Source: Flavobacterium sp. UMI-01
GTDB taxonomy: Bacteria > Bacteroidota > Bacteroidia > Flavobacteriales > Flavobacteriaceae
Assembly: GCF_019656315.1 (NCBI RefSeq)
Contig: NZ_BPLU01000038.1
Span: forward strand, 496,001-560,000
Direction of reading: 5' to 3'
Length of the DNA stretch: 64,000 nt
The position numbers and the translations under genes were made by a program. Shown here in pieces: positions 50,791-59,511 of this stretch (positions are counted from its first letter, which is position 1; every line of letters begins with the position of its first letter). The notes beneath the pieces are model-generated. The model was not told the origin of the DNA, searched no databases, and saw only the letters and a list, made by a program, of their open reading frames with translations.

Positions 50791-53220
50791 CTAATCGATT
50801 ATAGGCTGAACAACAAACTGGTCTTTCAACTTAATATCTACAGATGAACTCCCTACTAATACCTCAAAAACACCAGGTTCAACTGTTTTATTCATATTCT
50901 TATCCAAAATAGCTAAATCATCAGGCGATAAAGTAAAATGAACTGTTTTTGTTTCGTTCGGTTTTAAATGTATTCTTTCAAAACCTCTCAAAATAGATTC
51001 ATAGGTTGTCACACTACTCACCTTATCTTTTAGATAGAGTTGAACAATTTCATCACCCGCCCTTTGCCCTGTATTCTTTACTTTAAAAGATACTTTTACA
51101 TCTGCTTGGGGTTTTAATGTTTTAGGAGTCACAACTAAATCACTATATGCAAAAGTAGTATAACTTAATCCGTATCCAAAAGGATATAAGGGGCCTAGAA
51201 CACGAGTGTTTCCGTACCCATTTGGTCCTTCACCGGGTTGTCCTGCTTGAGAACCGGGTTTAAACGGAAAATTAAATGGAATTTGTCCTACTGATTTTGG
51301 AAAAGTAACCGATAATTTTCCTCCTGGATTGTAGTCTCCAAATAAGGTTTCGGCAATGACATCACCAGCAGCGGTACTAGGAAACCAAGCTTCTAATATG
51401 GCTGGCAAAAATTTATTTTCCCAATTGATGGTTAAGGGTTGGCCATTGATTAAAACCAATACCACTGGTTTTCCTGTAGCATAAAGCGCTTGTACCAATT
51501 GAAACTGACGTCCCGGAAGTCCAAGACTAGTACGGGATTTTGTTTCACCTACTCTTAATTCGTCTTCTCCCACAACAGCAATAATGACATCCGATTGTTT
51601 GGCTTTTTCTACAGCAATAGCGATGTCTGCTTGTTCAGTTGAAGATAATGGAGTGGGAATAATTTCGCTACCCGGCCAGTCAGGATCTACGACCTCACAG
51701 CCTTTGGCATAATCCACCTGTGCCTTGTTACCAACATATTTCTTTATTCCTTCATATACAGAAACAGAAGGGTTAAAAGCTGGACCATAACGACTAAAAG
51801 TAAAATTGAGTTCGTCAGCCAAAGGACCTGTTACTAAAATTTTTTTTGTTTTACTGATGTCTAAAGGCAGAAGATTGTTTTCATTTTTAAGTAAAACCAA
51901 AGACTCACGATTGATTTGTTTTGAAAACGCCTCGTCATCAGCTGTATGAACGATTTGGTCGGCTTCTTTTGGATTTTTAACATAGGGGTTGTCAAACAAT
52001 CCCAATCTGAATTTGACTCTCAGCACATCGGCTACTCTGCTATCGATGGTTTTCATCGAAATTTTTCCTTCTTGAATCAACTCACGCAAGGGTTCCACAA
52101 ACGATTCTGGTGTTCTGAAAGTGGTACGTACATTCAAACCTGCTTCTATAACCTGCCTTACCGCTTCTTTATAATCTTCGGCCACATGATGTTTATCCGA
52201 TACATATTCGACAGCCTCGCTATCCGAAACCACATAGCCATTGAAACCAAATTTCTCACGAAGCAATTCGGTTAGAAAATAATGACTTGCCGTAACAGGA
52301 ACGCCATCATAATCATTGTAACTACTCATCACGCCCATAGGAGCGGCTTCTTTGATTACGCGTTCAAAAGGATACAAATGCAATTGAAACATTTCGCGTG
52401 GAGCCACGTGTGGATCGGTTCTCGCATCACCATCACGAGCACCTTTTGGAATACTATAAACTGCAAAATGTTTAATCGTTGAAGCGACACCTTGAGATTG
52501 AATCCCCAAAGTCATTTGTTTCCCTAATTCGGCGATATGATAAGGGTCTTCACCATAACATTCTAGTACCCTTCCCCAACGTTGGTCACGAGCTACATCC
52601 AGAATGGGTGCATACACATTGGTATAACCCAACGCTTTGGCTTCACGCCCCACCATTTTTCCTGCTTTGTAAACCAATTCTTTATTCCAAGTACTTCCAA
52701 TACCAATTGGTGCGGGAAGTGGCGTTGCTTTTTCATGACATAAACCATGCACTCCTTCATTGGTAAAATCAACAGGAATTCCCATTCGAGTTTCCTCTAC
52801 AAACCATTTTTGAACTTTATTGATAGTCTCAGCATGTTTGCTATAGGGAAACGCATATTGGGTATGTGTCTTTTTTTGGTTCCAAATGGTATTTAAATGC
52901 TCGTCAATATTCGCAATCCCATCTTTCCAAACCCTCGACTTCCATTTGTCATTAGGAAGCTCATCTTCTAAAACACGAGCAAAACCATATAAGGTTACAA
53001 GTTGACACGTTTTTTCCTCAACATTCATTAAGGAAATCAAATTAGTCACTCGTGCTTCCAAAGGCGCTTTGCTGTCTTCAAACACATCTTTGATTCCGTT
53101 TTTATTAAAATCAATCCAATCTTTATGATAAATGTTTTTTTTACCTGGTTTCATTCCTGTAAAAAGAAATGAAACAGACAAAACGATGCCCAATTTATAA
53201 TATCTAATTAGTTGTTGCAT
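50791..53220 (-). CDS. GH3 beta-glycosidase (beta-xylosidase/beta-glucosidase type)
   Basis: 809 aa. Signal segment at the N-terminus (about 1-22), then the GH3 barrel with TIKHFAVYS and the nucleophile Asp333 in YVVSDSEAVEYV, the alpha/beta sandwich domain (about 420-640, RESLVLLKNENNLLPLD, GEDELRVGETKSRTSLGLPG) and a C-terminal FnIII-like domain (PFGYGLSYTTFAYS onwards). Periplasmic exo-enzyme. Neighbouring GH39 and GH30 suggest beta-xylose or beta-glucose at the non-reducing end. It begins 2 nt after the small unknown gene. Confidence 0.94.
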   Translation of the reverse strand: MQQLIRYYKLGIVLSVSFLFTGMKPGKKNIYHKDWIDFNKNGIKDVFEDSKAPLEARVTNLISLMNVEEKTCQLVTLYGFARVLEDELPNDKWKSRVWKDGIANIDEHLNTIWNQKKTHTQYAFPYSKHAETINKVQKWFVEETRMGIPVDFTNEGVHGLCHEKATPLPAPIGIGSTWNKELVYKAGKMVGREAKALGYTNVYAPILDVARDQRWGRVLECYGEDPYHIAELGKQMTLGIQSQGVASTIKHFAVYSIPKGARDGDARTDPHVAPREMFQLHLYPFERVIKEAAPMGVMSSYNDYDGVPVTASHYFLTELLREKFGFNGYVVSDSEAVEYVSDKHHVAEDYKEAVRQVIEAGLNVRTTFRTPESFVEPLRELIQEGKISMKTIDSRVADVLRVKFRLGLFDNPYVKNPKEADQIVHTADDEAFSKQINRESLVLLKNENNLLPLDISKTKKILVTGPLADELNFTFSRYGPAFNPSVSVYEGIKKYVGNKAQVDYAKGCEVVDPDWPGSEIIPTPLSSTEQADIAIAVEKAKQSDVIIAVVGEDELRVGETKSRTSLGLPGRQFQLVQALYATGKPVVLVLINGQPLTINWENKFLPAILEAWFPSTAAGDVIAETLFGDYNPGGKLSVTFPKSVGQIPFNFPFKPGSQAGQPGEGPNGYGNTRVLGPLYPFGYGLSYTTFAYSDLVVTPKTLKPQADVKVSFKVKNTGQRAGDEIVQLYLKDKVSSVTTYESILRGFERIHLKPNETKTVHFTLSPDDLAILDKNMNKTVEPGVFEVLVGSSSVDIKLKDQFVVQPIID

Positions 53221-53222
53221 GT

Positions 53223-53513
53223 TTATTTAAATTCAAAGAGTTTTTGAAGCAAAAAGCTTCTACCATTTTGGAATGCGGAACAACCGTCTTCAACCTGACG
53301 CAATTTCAGCATTACCGATTCAACCATAATCAATTCCCTATAGTAATTCATGTATTGTTGTGCGTACAAATCTTCAGTAGTAAAATAAACGGAAAACTCT
53401 CTACCCAAGACCTGTTGATTTAGAGGCTCAGTAATTTTTTTACTTTGACTTTGTGTATGCTCAATAACTAAGTTTACTATTAAAAGAAACAGTATTCTGG
53501 TTGTCGTTTTCAT
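53223..53513 (-). CDS. Small secreted protein of unknown function
   Basis: 96 aa. A signal peptide (about 1-23, ending HTQSQ) is followed by about 70 mature residues (ITEPLNQQVLGREFSVYF, MNYYRELIMVESVMLKLRQ, one Cys in EDGCSAFQNG). I recognise no family. Its ATG overlaps the stop of the DUF6250 gene (TAATG), and its stop is 2 nt before the GH3 start, so it is translated with both. The tight coupling and clear signal argue for a real gene, though a truncated remnant of a larger secreted protein is possible. Confidence 0.6.
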   Translation of the reverse strand: MKTTTRILFLLIVNLVIEHTQSQSKKITEPLNQQVLGREFSVYFTTEDLYAQQYMNYYRELIMVESVMLKLRQVEDGCSAFQNGRSFLLQKLFEFK

Positions 53514-54262
53514 TATTTTGATATCAATTGATATACTTTAAAATTATCAACTGTCATGTGGTTTTTAACCGTCCTTAATCCAAAATACCCTGAAGTATAA
53601 GGTGCTTTATCTACAAAATCTGCTAACAAAACATTGTCCCTGTAATATTGAATAATAGAATCATGAGCTACAATCTTTATGTGATAGGTTTTGTTAGGCT
53701 CCAACATAAATTTAGCGTCTTTTAAATCGTGTTCTGGTAACAAAGGTCTTTCACCATTGCCCACATAACGTCTAAAACGAGTGGTTTTATTATCATTACC
53801 TCCTACGCCCATGTAGTACAATTTTAGCCCATCGTAATTAGAAAACTTCCCTCCTCTTTTTTCAGCATTCGCAAATAGATTGGTTGGATTTTCAGGGTCA
53901 TTGGCCATCCAAAAACAGTTTAAATCCGAAACCCTATCATTAGCGCCACCATTTTGAATAATAAATACATCGTATTCAATTACAATAGAACCGCTTAATT
54001 TATTTTTGAACCAAACCGTGCAACCCGCTTCATCATCGATTTCAAGTTTGCCATCCTTGACAGCAACTTTCCCATTTGGCATTTGCTCGACAAGCCAATT
54101 TTCCATGCCATCACTAAATGTTTCATTGTACAAGAGCTTGGTATTCAAAACTCCGCCTTTTACAGTAATGGTTTTTATCTTATTCCCACACGAAAGGGTT
54201 CCCATTAAAAAAACAAGGATTACAAAATAATGGATTATTTTACTATAATTCGACTTATTCAT
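53513..54262 (-). CDS. DUF6250-type lipoprotein (concanavalin-like, carbohydrate-associated)
   Basis: 249 aa. Lipobox GTLSC (Cys25). The rest is a beta-sandwich: ETFSDGMENWLVEQMPNG, IDDEAGCTVWFKNKLSG, DLNCFWMANDPENPTNLF, LKLYYMGVGGNDNKTTRFRRY and TSGYFGLRTVKNHMTVDNFKVY, as in the DUF6250/YesU-like family found beside polysaccharide-degrading enzymes. The role in the family is not settled (binding or hydrolysis). Six nt separate it from the GH39 gene, and its stop overlaps the next start. Confidence 0.82.
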   Translation of the reverse strand: MNKSNYSKIIHYFVILVFLMGTLSCGNKIKTITVKGGVLNTKLLYNETFSDGMENWLVEQMPNGKVAVKDGKLEIDDEAGCTVWFKNKLSGSIVIEYDVFIIQNGGANDRVSDLNCFWMANDPENPTNLFANAEKRGGKFSNYDGLKLYYMGVGGNDNKTTRFRRYVGNGERPLLPEHDLKDAKFMLEPNKTYHIKIVAHDSIIQYYRDNVLLADFVDKAPYTSGYFGLRTVKNHMTVDNFKVYQLISK

Positions 54263-54268
54263 TCTATT

Positions 54269-55903
54269 TTAATTAATTTGATTGATTAATATTAAACTCC
54301 ACGGACTTATCGTACGATTAATAGTAAGATTTCCTTTGCTATCCGCATTTACATAAGACGTCAACATGTTATTAGCATATTGTTTCATTACCTTAATCTC
54401 TTCTCTCGTTGGGGGTTCGGGTTTTCCAATGGCTTCCCAATAATTATGAATATTACCATGGTCTTTATCCAAAATTTCAATTTTAAATGAAGCGCCTGGT
54501 CTTAATCCTGTCAAAGTGAAGTTTAATTCTTTAGCGGTACCCGTTTCTCTTTTATTATTCCCAGAAGGAACAGCATTTTCATATTCTTGAGGATAGTTAT
54601 AGGCTAGCGCAACAATATTTCCGTTAGTTGATTTTTTACTCACAAACAAATAATCATTTTTATACAACTTAGTATCTCCTAATTGATGCAACATTCTATA
54701 CGCATGGTAAGATGGTTTTACCAATCCTTGGTAATTGATCATTCCAAAACCTCCGTGAAAAATCTTCGCAGCACCTCCTTTTTCTTCAAAAATGTCTGTA
54801 AAAGTCCAGTAGGATAAGGAATTGGTCAAACCAATACAATCCAAATTTGTTTTTACAATATAAGCCGCTGCTGGCAAACGATCATGCATGTCATCACGAC
54901 TACTCGGACTGGTGCTCCATTCCGTTAAATGGATTTCTACATTAGGAAATGCACTTTTGGCAATGGTTTTTTTCAACCATTCCAAATCTAATTTGGTTGA
55001 ACCTACAAAACGAGTCAATCCTCTCCCTTTTCCTGTTTCTGGATTAAAAGCATAATCGGTTGGATAAGGATGTGTACTCACAAAATCAACGGGTAGATTC
55101 TCTTTTTTACAATATTTTAAAAAATCTTCTATCCATACGCCATGCCATTGCAGACTGTTGATATCCTCAGTATTAAATAAGGCATCCGAGGCTTTATCAT
55201 CTGTAACTTCACCATCAAAACGGGTATCAGGTACAAAGTTACTCGTAGATGGACCACCTACTTTAAATCTTTTATCCACCGAACGAACAGCAGTAACGGA
55301 TTGTTTGTACAACTCAAAATATTGCGACTTGGTTCCATCCCAAAAAAACGGATGTAAGTTGGGCTCGTTCCATACTTCAAAATACCAGGTTAAGACTTCC
55401 TCTCTACCGTAACGGTCCACGCAATGCTGTGTAAAAGCTTTGACCAAATCATGCCATTTTTGAAAAGAATCGGCAGCAGGAGTAACATTGGCTTTCCACC
55501 AAAAAACAGTTTTAGAATCTTTGGCAGCAAAACTGGATGGAAAAAAAGCCAATTCCACAAAGGGCTTCACTTTTAAATCCAACATTCTATCAAACAAATC
55601 ATCGATATATTGCCAGTTGTACACAGTTTTTCCTTTCTCTGTAATAACTGGAAACATATCGTCGTGAAACAAACCGTGAAAACGAACATATTCGAAACCA
55701 CAATTTTGTTGTACTTGCTCTAATTGTTCTAACCAGCCGGCTCTTAATCCTTCATTGGCACGACCTGCCCCCACCATCTTACTCCAATAGTGGTCAAACT
55801 TTTCTCCTTTTTCCTTAACATTTATCTTGACATCATTCTGGGCATTGAGTACCAAAGCACTCCCTAACGCCAACATAACTGCTAAATTATTCCTTAATTT
55901 CAT
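54269..55903 (-). CDS. GH39 beta-xylosidase-family enzyme
   Basis: 544 aa. Signal peptide 1-21 (ALVLNAQ). Clan GH-A barrel with GAGRANEGLR at the start, acid/base Glu180 in FEVWNEPNLHPFFW and nucleophile Glu328 in IHLTEWSTSPSSRD, followed by the C-terminal beta-sandwich (about 425-540). Characterised GH39 enzymes are beta-xylosidases, alpha-L-iduronidases and a few beta-galactosidases; the WNEPN and LTEWS forms fit the beta-xylosidase group. Expected to be periplasmic. Part of the operon from 59095 to 47384. Confidence 0.93.
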   Translation of the reverse strand: MKLRNNLAVMLALGSALVLNAQNDVKINVKEKGEKFDHYWSKMVGAGRANEGLRAGWLEQLEQVQQNCGFEYVRFHGLFHDDMFPVITEKGKTVYNWQYIDDLFDRMLDLKVKPFVELAFFPSSFAAKDSKTVFWWKANVTPAADSFQKWHDLVKAFTQHCVDRYGREEVLTWYFEVWNEPNLHPFFWDGTKSQYFELYKQSVTAVRSVDKRFKVGGPSTSNFVPDTRFDGEVTDDKASDALFNTEDINSLQWHGVWIEDFLKYCKKENLPVDFVSTHPYPTDYAFNPETGKGRGLTRFVGSTKLDLEWLKKTIAKSAFPNVEIHLTEWSTSPSSRDDMHDRLPAAAYIVKTNLDCIGLTNSLSYWTFTDIFEEKGGAAKIFHGGFGMINYQGLVKPSYHAYRMLHQLGDTKLYKNDYLFVSKKSTNGNIVALAYNYPQEYENAVPSGNNKRETGTAKELNFTLTGLRPGASFKIEILDKDHGNIHNYWEAIGKPEPPTREEIKVMKQYANNMLTSYVNADSKGNLTINRTISPWSLILINQIN

Positions 55904-56020
55904 TCTTATTTTTTTACTGTATCTTATATTATTAATTGTAAACTTTTATTATTTGCTTCAAAAACTCTACTCTTTTAATCCTAAAGTGGATTAATTTCTT
56001 CAACTGTTTTTCTATTTCTA

Positions 56021-57469
56021 CTATTTAGAAACAACAATTGAACTGATTGAGGAAGGCGCTAACACCGCCGAGAACGATTGGTTGCCAATTTTGAAATTCA
56101 TCTCTTTATCAGTCGTTTCTGGGTTGTTAACCAATACCATCACGCGTCCGTCTTTAAGTTTAAAAGCGATGTGGTTTTTCCCTTCTGATGATTTCAAATA
56201 ATGGTCTCCGGGTTGCACATAATGCGATAAGTGTTTGTACAAATAAAACTCATCGGTATAGCGAATCGTTTTGGCTTCTTTATCAATCAATACCATCGCA
56301 TTTTGAGGCCATCCCCAAGAACTCATTCCTTTTTTTTCTAAAACCATGTTCCAATACATATTAGACCCAGCGCCATTTTTAAAAAAGTGCACCATGGTCT
56401 CCCAAGAATTAGTGAGTGAAGTCCAATTGTTTTCCCCTTCGCCACATTTATTTTCAGTTTGCATGTATTTCAAATTTGGAAATTCTTTGCTTGTGGTTGG
56501 AATCGCCTTGGAGCCCGCCCATTGAAAACCAACACCTTTAATAAATGGAACTGCTTTTTTATTATCCAATACGGTTCTCACATAATTTGGATTTGCATAG
56601 TTCAACGTTCCCAACCAAATCTCGGTTTTCAACTTGTCTTTTTCGAATTGTGGACCTAAATATTCTCCAATAAATACGCCCAAATCCTCAGCTCTCCAAG
56701 TACAGCTAGGCCAGTTTGGTGCATACGCAATTTCATTTTGTGGCTGAATCGAATGCAAATCAATTCCTTCTGCTTTATAGGCTTGAACAAACTTTGAAAA
56801 ATACAAAGCATAGGCTTTCAAATATTGGTCTTGCATTTTGAAAGCAGTAGCATTACTCAATATTTGTGCACCAGGATCCATTCTGTTCCCCATAGGTCGG
56901 TTGTTCCAGTCTCCCGCTCTCAAAGCATAATGTTCGTTCACTTTCATCCAAGCTGGAGGAGACCAAGGTGAAGCCCAAATTTGCAAATCGGGACGCGCTT
57001 TTATCGCTTGTTTCAAATATGGAATAAGAATGTATCTGTCTCTGTCAATATTAAAATCACGCATAACAAAATCACCCGGAACATCATTGTGGGTGTAATA
57101 ACTCAACGAATAATCCGAAGCACCTACAGGAATACGGCACAGCGAAAAATTACAGCCTTCTTTTGAAAATAACGAATTGATAACTTCTTGACGGCCTTTT
57201 TCCTCTAATGATAAAATAGCCTCCCAACCCAACTCATTGAAAGCCCCTCCTATTCCGTCTATTTTTTGCAACAAACTATCCGTATAAACGGTAATGGATT
57301 CTTTGGAAGTCGTAGGTTTTTGCAAAACCTTTTTAGAAGTTACCCATCTTTGAGAAGCAGTGGTATAAACCATTGTTGCTTTTTGTGCAAAAAAAGTATT
57401 CGTTGTAAAAAACAAACTCAATATCGCCATTCCTTTTCGTGAATGCTTATAAAACGTAGTTGAAATCAT
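56021..57469 (-). CDS. GH30 glycoside hydrolase
   Basis: 482 aa. Signal peptide to about residue 29 (FFAQK). GH30 hallmarks: KIDGIGGAFNELGWEAI (69-85), CRIPVGASDYSLSYYTH (111-127), IWASPWSPPAWMK (164-176), acid/base Glu246 in IQPQNEIAYAP, nucleophile Glu339 in MQTENKCGEG, and the paired beta-sandwich ending SSISSIVVSK. Members act as beta-xylosidase, beta-glucosidase, beta-1,6-glucanase or fucosidase; with GH39 beside it a xylose- or glucose-releasing role is likely. It follows the acetylesterase gene by 24 nt. Confidence 0.94.
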   Translation of the reverse strand: MISTTFYKHSRKGMAILSLFFTTNTFFAQKATMVYTTASQRWVTSKKVLQKPTTSKESITVYTDSLLQKIDGIGGAFNELGWEAILSLEEKGRQEVINSLFSKEGCNFSLCRIPVGASDYSLSYYTHNDVPGDFVMRDFNIDRDRYILIPYLKQAIKARPDLQIWASPWSPPAWMKVNEHYALRAGDWNNRPMGNRMDPGAQILSNATAFKMQDQYLKAYALYFSKFVQAYKAEGIDLHSIQPQNEIAYAPNWPSCTWRAEDLGVFIGEYLGPQFEKDKLKTEIWLGTLNYANPNYVRTVLDNKKAVPFIKGVGFQWAGSKAIPTTSKEFPNLKYMQTENKCGEGENNWTSLTNSWETMVHFFKNGAGSNMYWNMVLEKKGMSSWGWPQNAMVLIDKEAKTIRYTDEFYLYKHLSHYVQPGDHYLKSSEGKNHIAFKLKDGRVMVLVNNPETTDKEMNFKIGNQSFSAVLAPSSISSIVVSK

Positions 57470-57493
57470 AGTGTATTTTGAATTTTTCTTTTT

Positions 57494-59095
57494 TTATTTT
57501 TCTGAGGTAAAAACAGCCGCTGGCAAACCTTCTTTATTATACAAATTAGCCCCTTCAGGATTTCCTGTCCAAGCATAGCGCACATGGACTGGTGAAGCTA
57601 CGGCATCACTCCAAACTTTAATTTTATTTTTTGAAATAATCTGTGCTTTGGCAGTTTTCCAATTTCCAGCTTCATCCGAAATTTCAAAACGGCTTAACGG
57701 CTCGTTTACTGCTATCGTAGGATTTAGTAAGTTCTTGTGCCCCACCATTAAACCAGAGCCTACTTCGTCAAAGGTAATTTCGATTTGGTTTCCTTTCACA
57801 ACCCTACCTTTATACAAGGGACCACTAATCGCCGCTTGTTGTATCTTATAATCTTTTTGCAAAGCCCAAAGTGCTAAGCGTTTTCCAGCATCCATTTTAT
57901 TATGCGGATGGATGTCTTTTGGTTCCCCAATATCATACAAAACAGCCATACCAGTATTGGGTAATTTCAAGCTACGTCTCAAATGGTCATTTACCGTTGC
58001 CCAACCTTTGTCAGCTTCGTCATTGGCTCTTAGACAAGCTGCCAATTGCACCCAATAAAAAGAAAAATCGCCTTGTTGCCAATCCTTTCTCCATCCTTTG
58101 ACCATGGCTGTAAAAAAGGTTTCATATTCCTTAGGCATATATACCGCGTTGCTTTCCCCTTGGTACCAAATCGCACCTTTTATAGCATAAGGAATCACCG
58201 CATTCAGCATCCCGTTATATAAAGTAGCAGGAAGTTGCATATTCTTTGTAGGATGTGTCGCTGGTTTGGGTTTTTCGCCTTTACTTCCCTTTTCTTTCCA
58301 TATTGCTAATTGACGTTCGTATTCTTCATCCACATAATCAGGGGCATCCATTTTTTCAATTGTTGCCTTGATTTCGTTTCTACTAGCTTCGAAATATTCT
58401 TTTAGATTGCTATCCGATAAATAGGTTTCTTCAGAAATCCAAGGTTGCACACGCGTTCCTCCCCAAGAGCATTCCACCAGTCCGACAGGTACTTTCAAGG
58501 CTTGACGTAATTCTTTGGCAAAAAAGTAGGCTGTTGCCGAAATATTTTTGACTTGTTGTGGCACAGCACTAATCCATTGTCCTTTAAAATCCGTTTGTTT
58601 CTCAAACAAAGAAGTGTTTTGAAGCACTTCAATATGGCGCAATTGGGAATCATTTGCAGTAGCAACTTCGTTTCGAATGTACTCCACCAATGGTTGATGT
58701 TGTGGGTCTTTGGAATCATTTAAAAATTTTGCTAAAGCAAAATCCATATTCGATTGTCCCGTGCACAACCACACTTCCCCTGAAAGCACATCATTGATGA
58801 CAAGGGTGTTTTTTCCCGAAATGGTGATGGTATAAGGACCACCCGCTTTGGGCGTTTTTATTTTTACTTTCCAGCTGCCATCAGTTCCCGTTACCACGCT
58901 AGCACTGTTTCCCCAACTGCCTTTTACGGTCACTTTTTCACCAGCATCAGCCCAACCCCAAACTGGAATTTCCGTTTGACGCTGAACGACCATGTGGTCT
59001 GAAAAAAGTGGATTAACTTTTACATTCGCCCTTACAACTTTTGGCACTAATGCCAAAGTCACAAAAACGAATACCAACCTGATTTTTATTATCAT
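57494..59095 (-). CDS. Sialate-O-acetylesterase-type (SASA) carbohydrate esterase
   Basis: 533 aa. Signal peptide 1-23. N-terminal Ig-like domain (PLFSDHMVVQRQTEIPVWGWADAG), then the SGNH/SASA domain with nucleophile Ser115 in LCTGQSNMDF, GAIWYQGESNA (oxyanion block) and DIHPHNK (Asp and His). Despite the family name such enzymes in plant and algal glycan loci remove acetyl groups from xylan-like chains. First gene of the ten-gene operon running to 47384. The promoter was not identified. Confidence 0.91.
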   Translation of the reverse strand: MIIKIRLVFVFVTLALVPKVVRANVKVNPLFSDHMVVQRQTEIPVWGWADAGEKVTVKGSWGNSASVVTGTDGSWKVKIKTPKAGGPYTITISGKNTLVINDVLSGEVWLCTGQSNMDFALAKFLNDSKDPQHQPLVEYIRNEVATANDSQLRHIEVLQNTSLFEKQTDFKGQWISAVPQQVKNISATAYFFAKELRQALKVPVGLVECSWGGTRVQPWISEETYLSDSNLKEYFEASRNEIKATIEKMDAPDYVDEEYERQLAIWKEKGSKGEKPKPATHPTKNMQLPATLYNGMLNAVIPYAIKGAIWYQGESNAVYMPKEYETFFTAMVKGWRKDWQQGDFSFYWVQLAACLRANDEADKGWATVNDHLRRSLKLPNTGMAVLYDIGEPKDIHPHNKMDAGKRLALWALQKDYKIQQAAISGPLYKGRVVKGNQIEITFDEVGSGLMVGHKNLLNPTIAVNEPLSRFEISDEAGNWKTAKAQIISKNKIKVWSDAVASPVHVRYAWTGNPEGANLYNKEGLPAAVFTSEK

Positions 59096-59511
59096 TTTTA
59101 TATTTTTAATGCACCGCTTTTGAATCCTATAATTTAGAATGATGCAATTTGGCGAAAAATAAAATCTTAAGCTATAACTGATTATTCATAGGCTATAAAT
59201 GATGGTTCATTTCATTAAAACTATGTTCGTGATTCCCCGAAAACACAGATAAAATAACCAAAAAACAACAACCGCTATTTTATTCAGCCAGAAAATACAA
59301 TCTTATTTATAGCCGAATCCAGTGCATAAAAAAGTATCACAACAACCTCAAAATTGAATGCCTTTAAACAAAATGAGCCCGATACATTATCGAGCTCACT
59401 TGTATAAAAATGAATTATAAAATCGTTTACCCTTTTGGGTATTGTCGATTAGTTATTGTTTCATTTAAGCTATTTCTTAGGTGTTTTTTTTTATTAGAAA
59501 ATCACAAAATT
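59096..59511. other. Gene-free region upstream of the acetylesterase operon
   Basis: 416 nt. It holds the terminator of the lyase gene (59374-59398). I looked for TAnnTTTG and GCAACATT at the 40-nt spacing and found neither; TAAGATTG (59305-59298, minus) is a one-mismatch -7 without a -33. No ORF or RNA gene is evident. Confidence 0.5.
59374..59398 (-). terminator. Terminator of the lyase gene
   Basis: TGAGC-C-CGAT (59374-59383) pairs with ATCG-A-GCTCA (59389-59398) with one mismatch and a 5-nt loop; the minus strand continues TTTTGTTT. Confidence 0.6.

Noticed and set aside
57494..59095. Sialic acid metabolism role for the SASA esterase
   Set aside because: No sialidase, NanA-type lyase or sialic acid transporter is present; context is plant/algal glycan breakdown.
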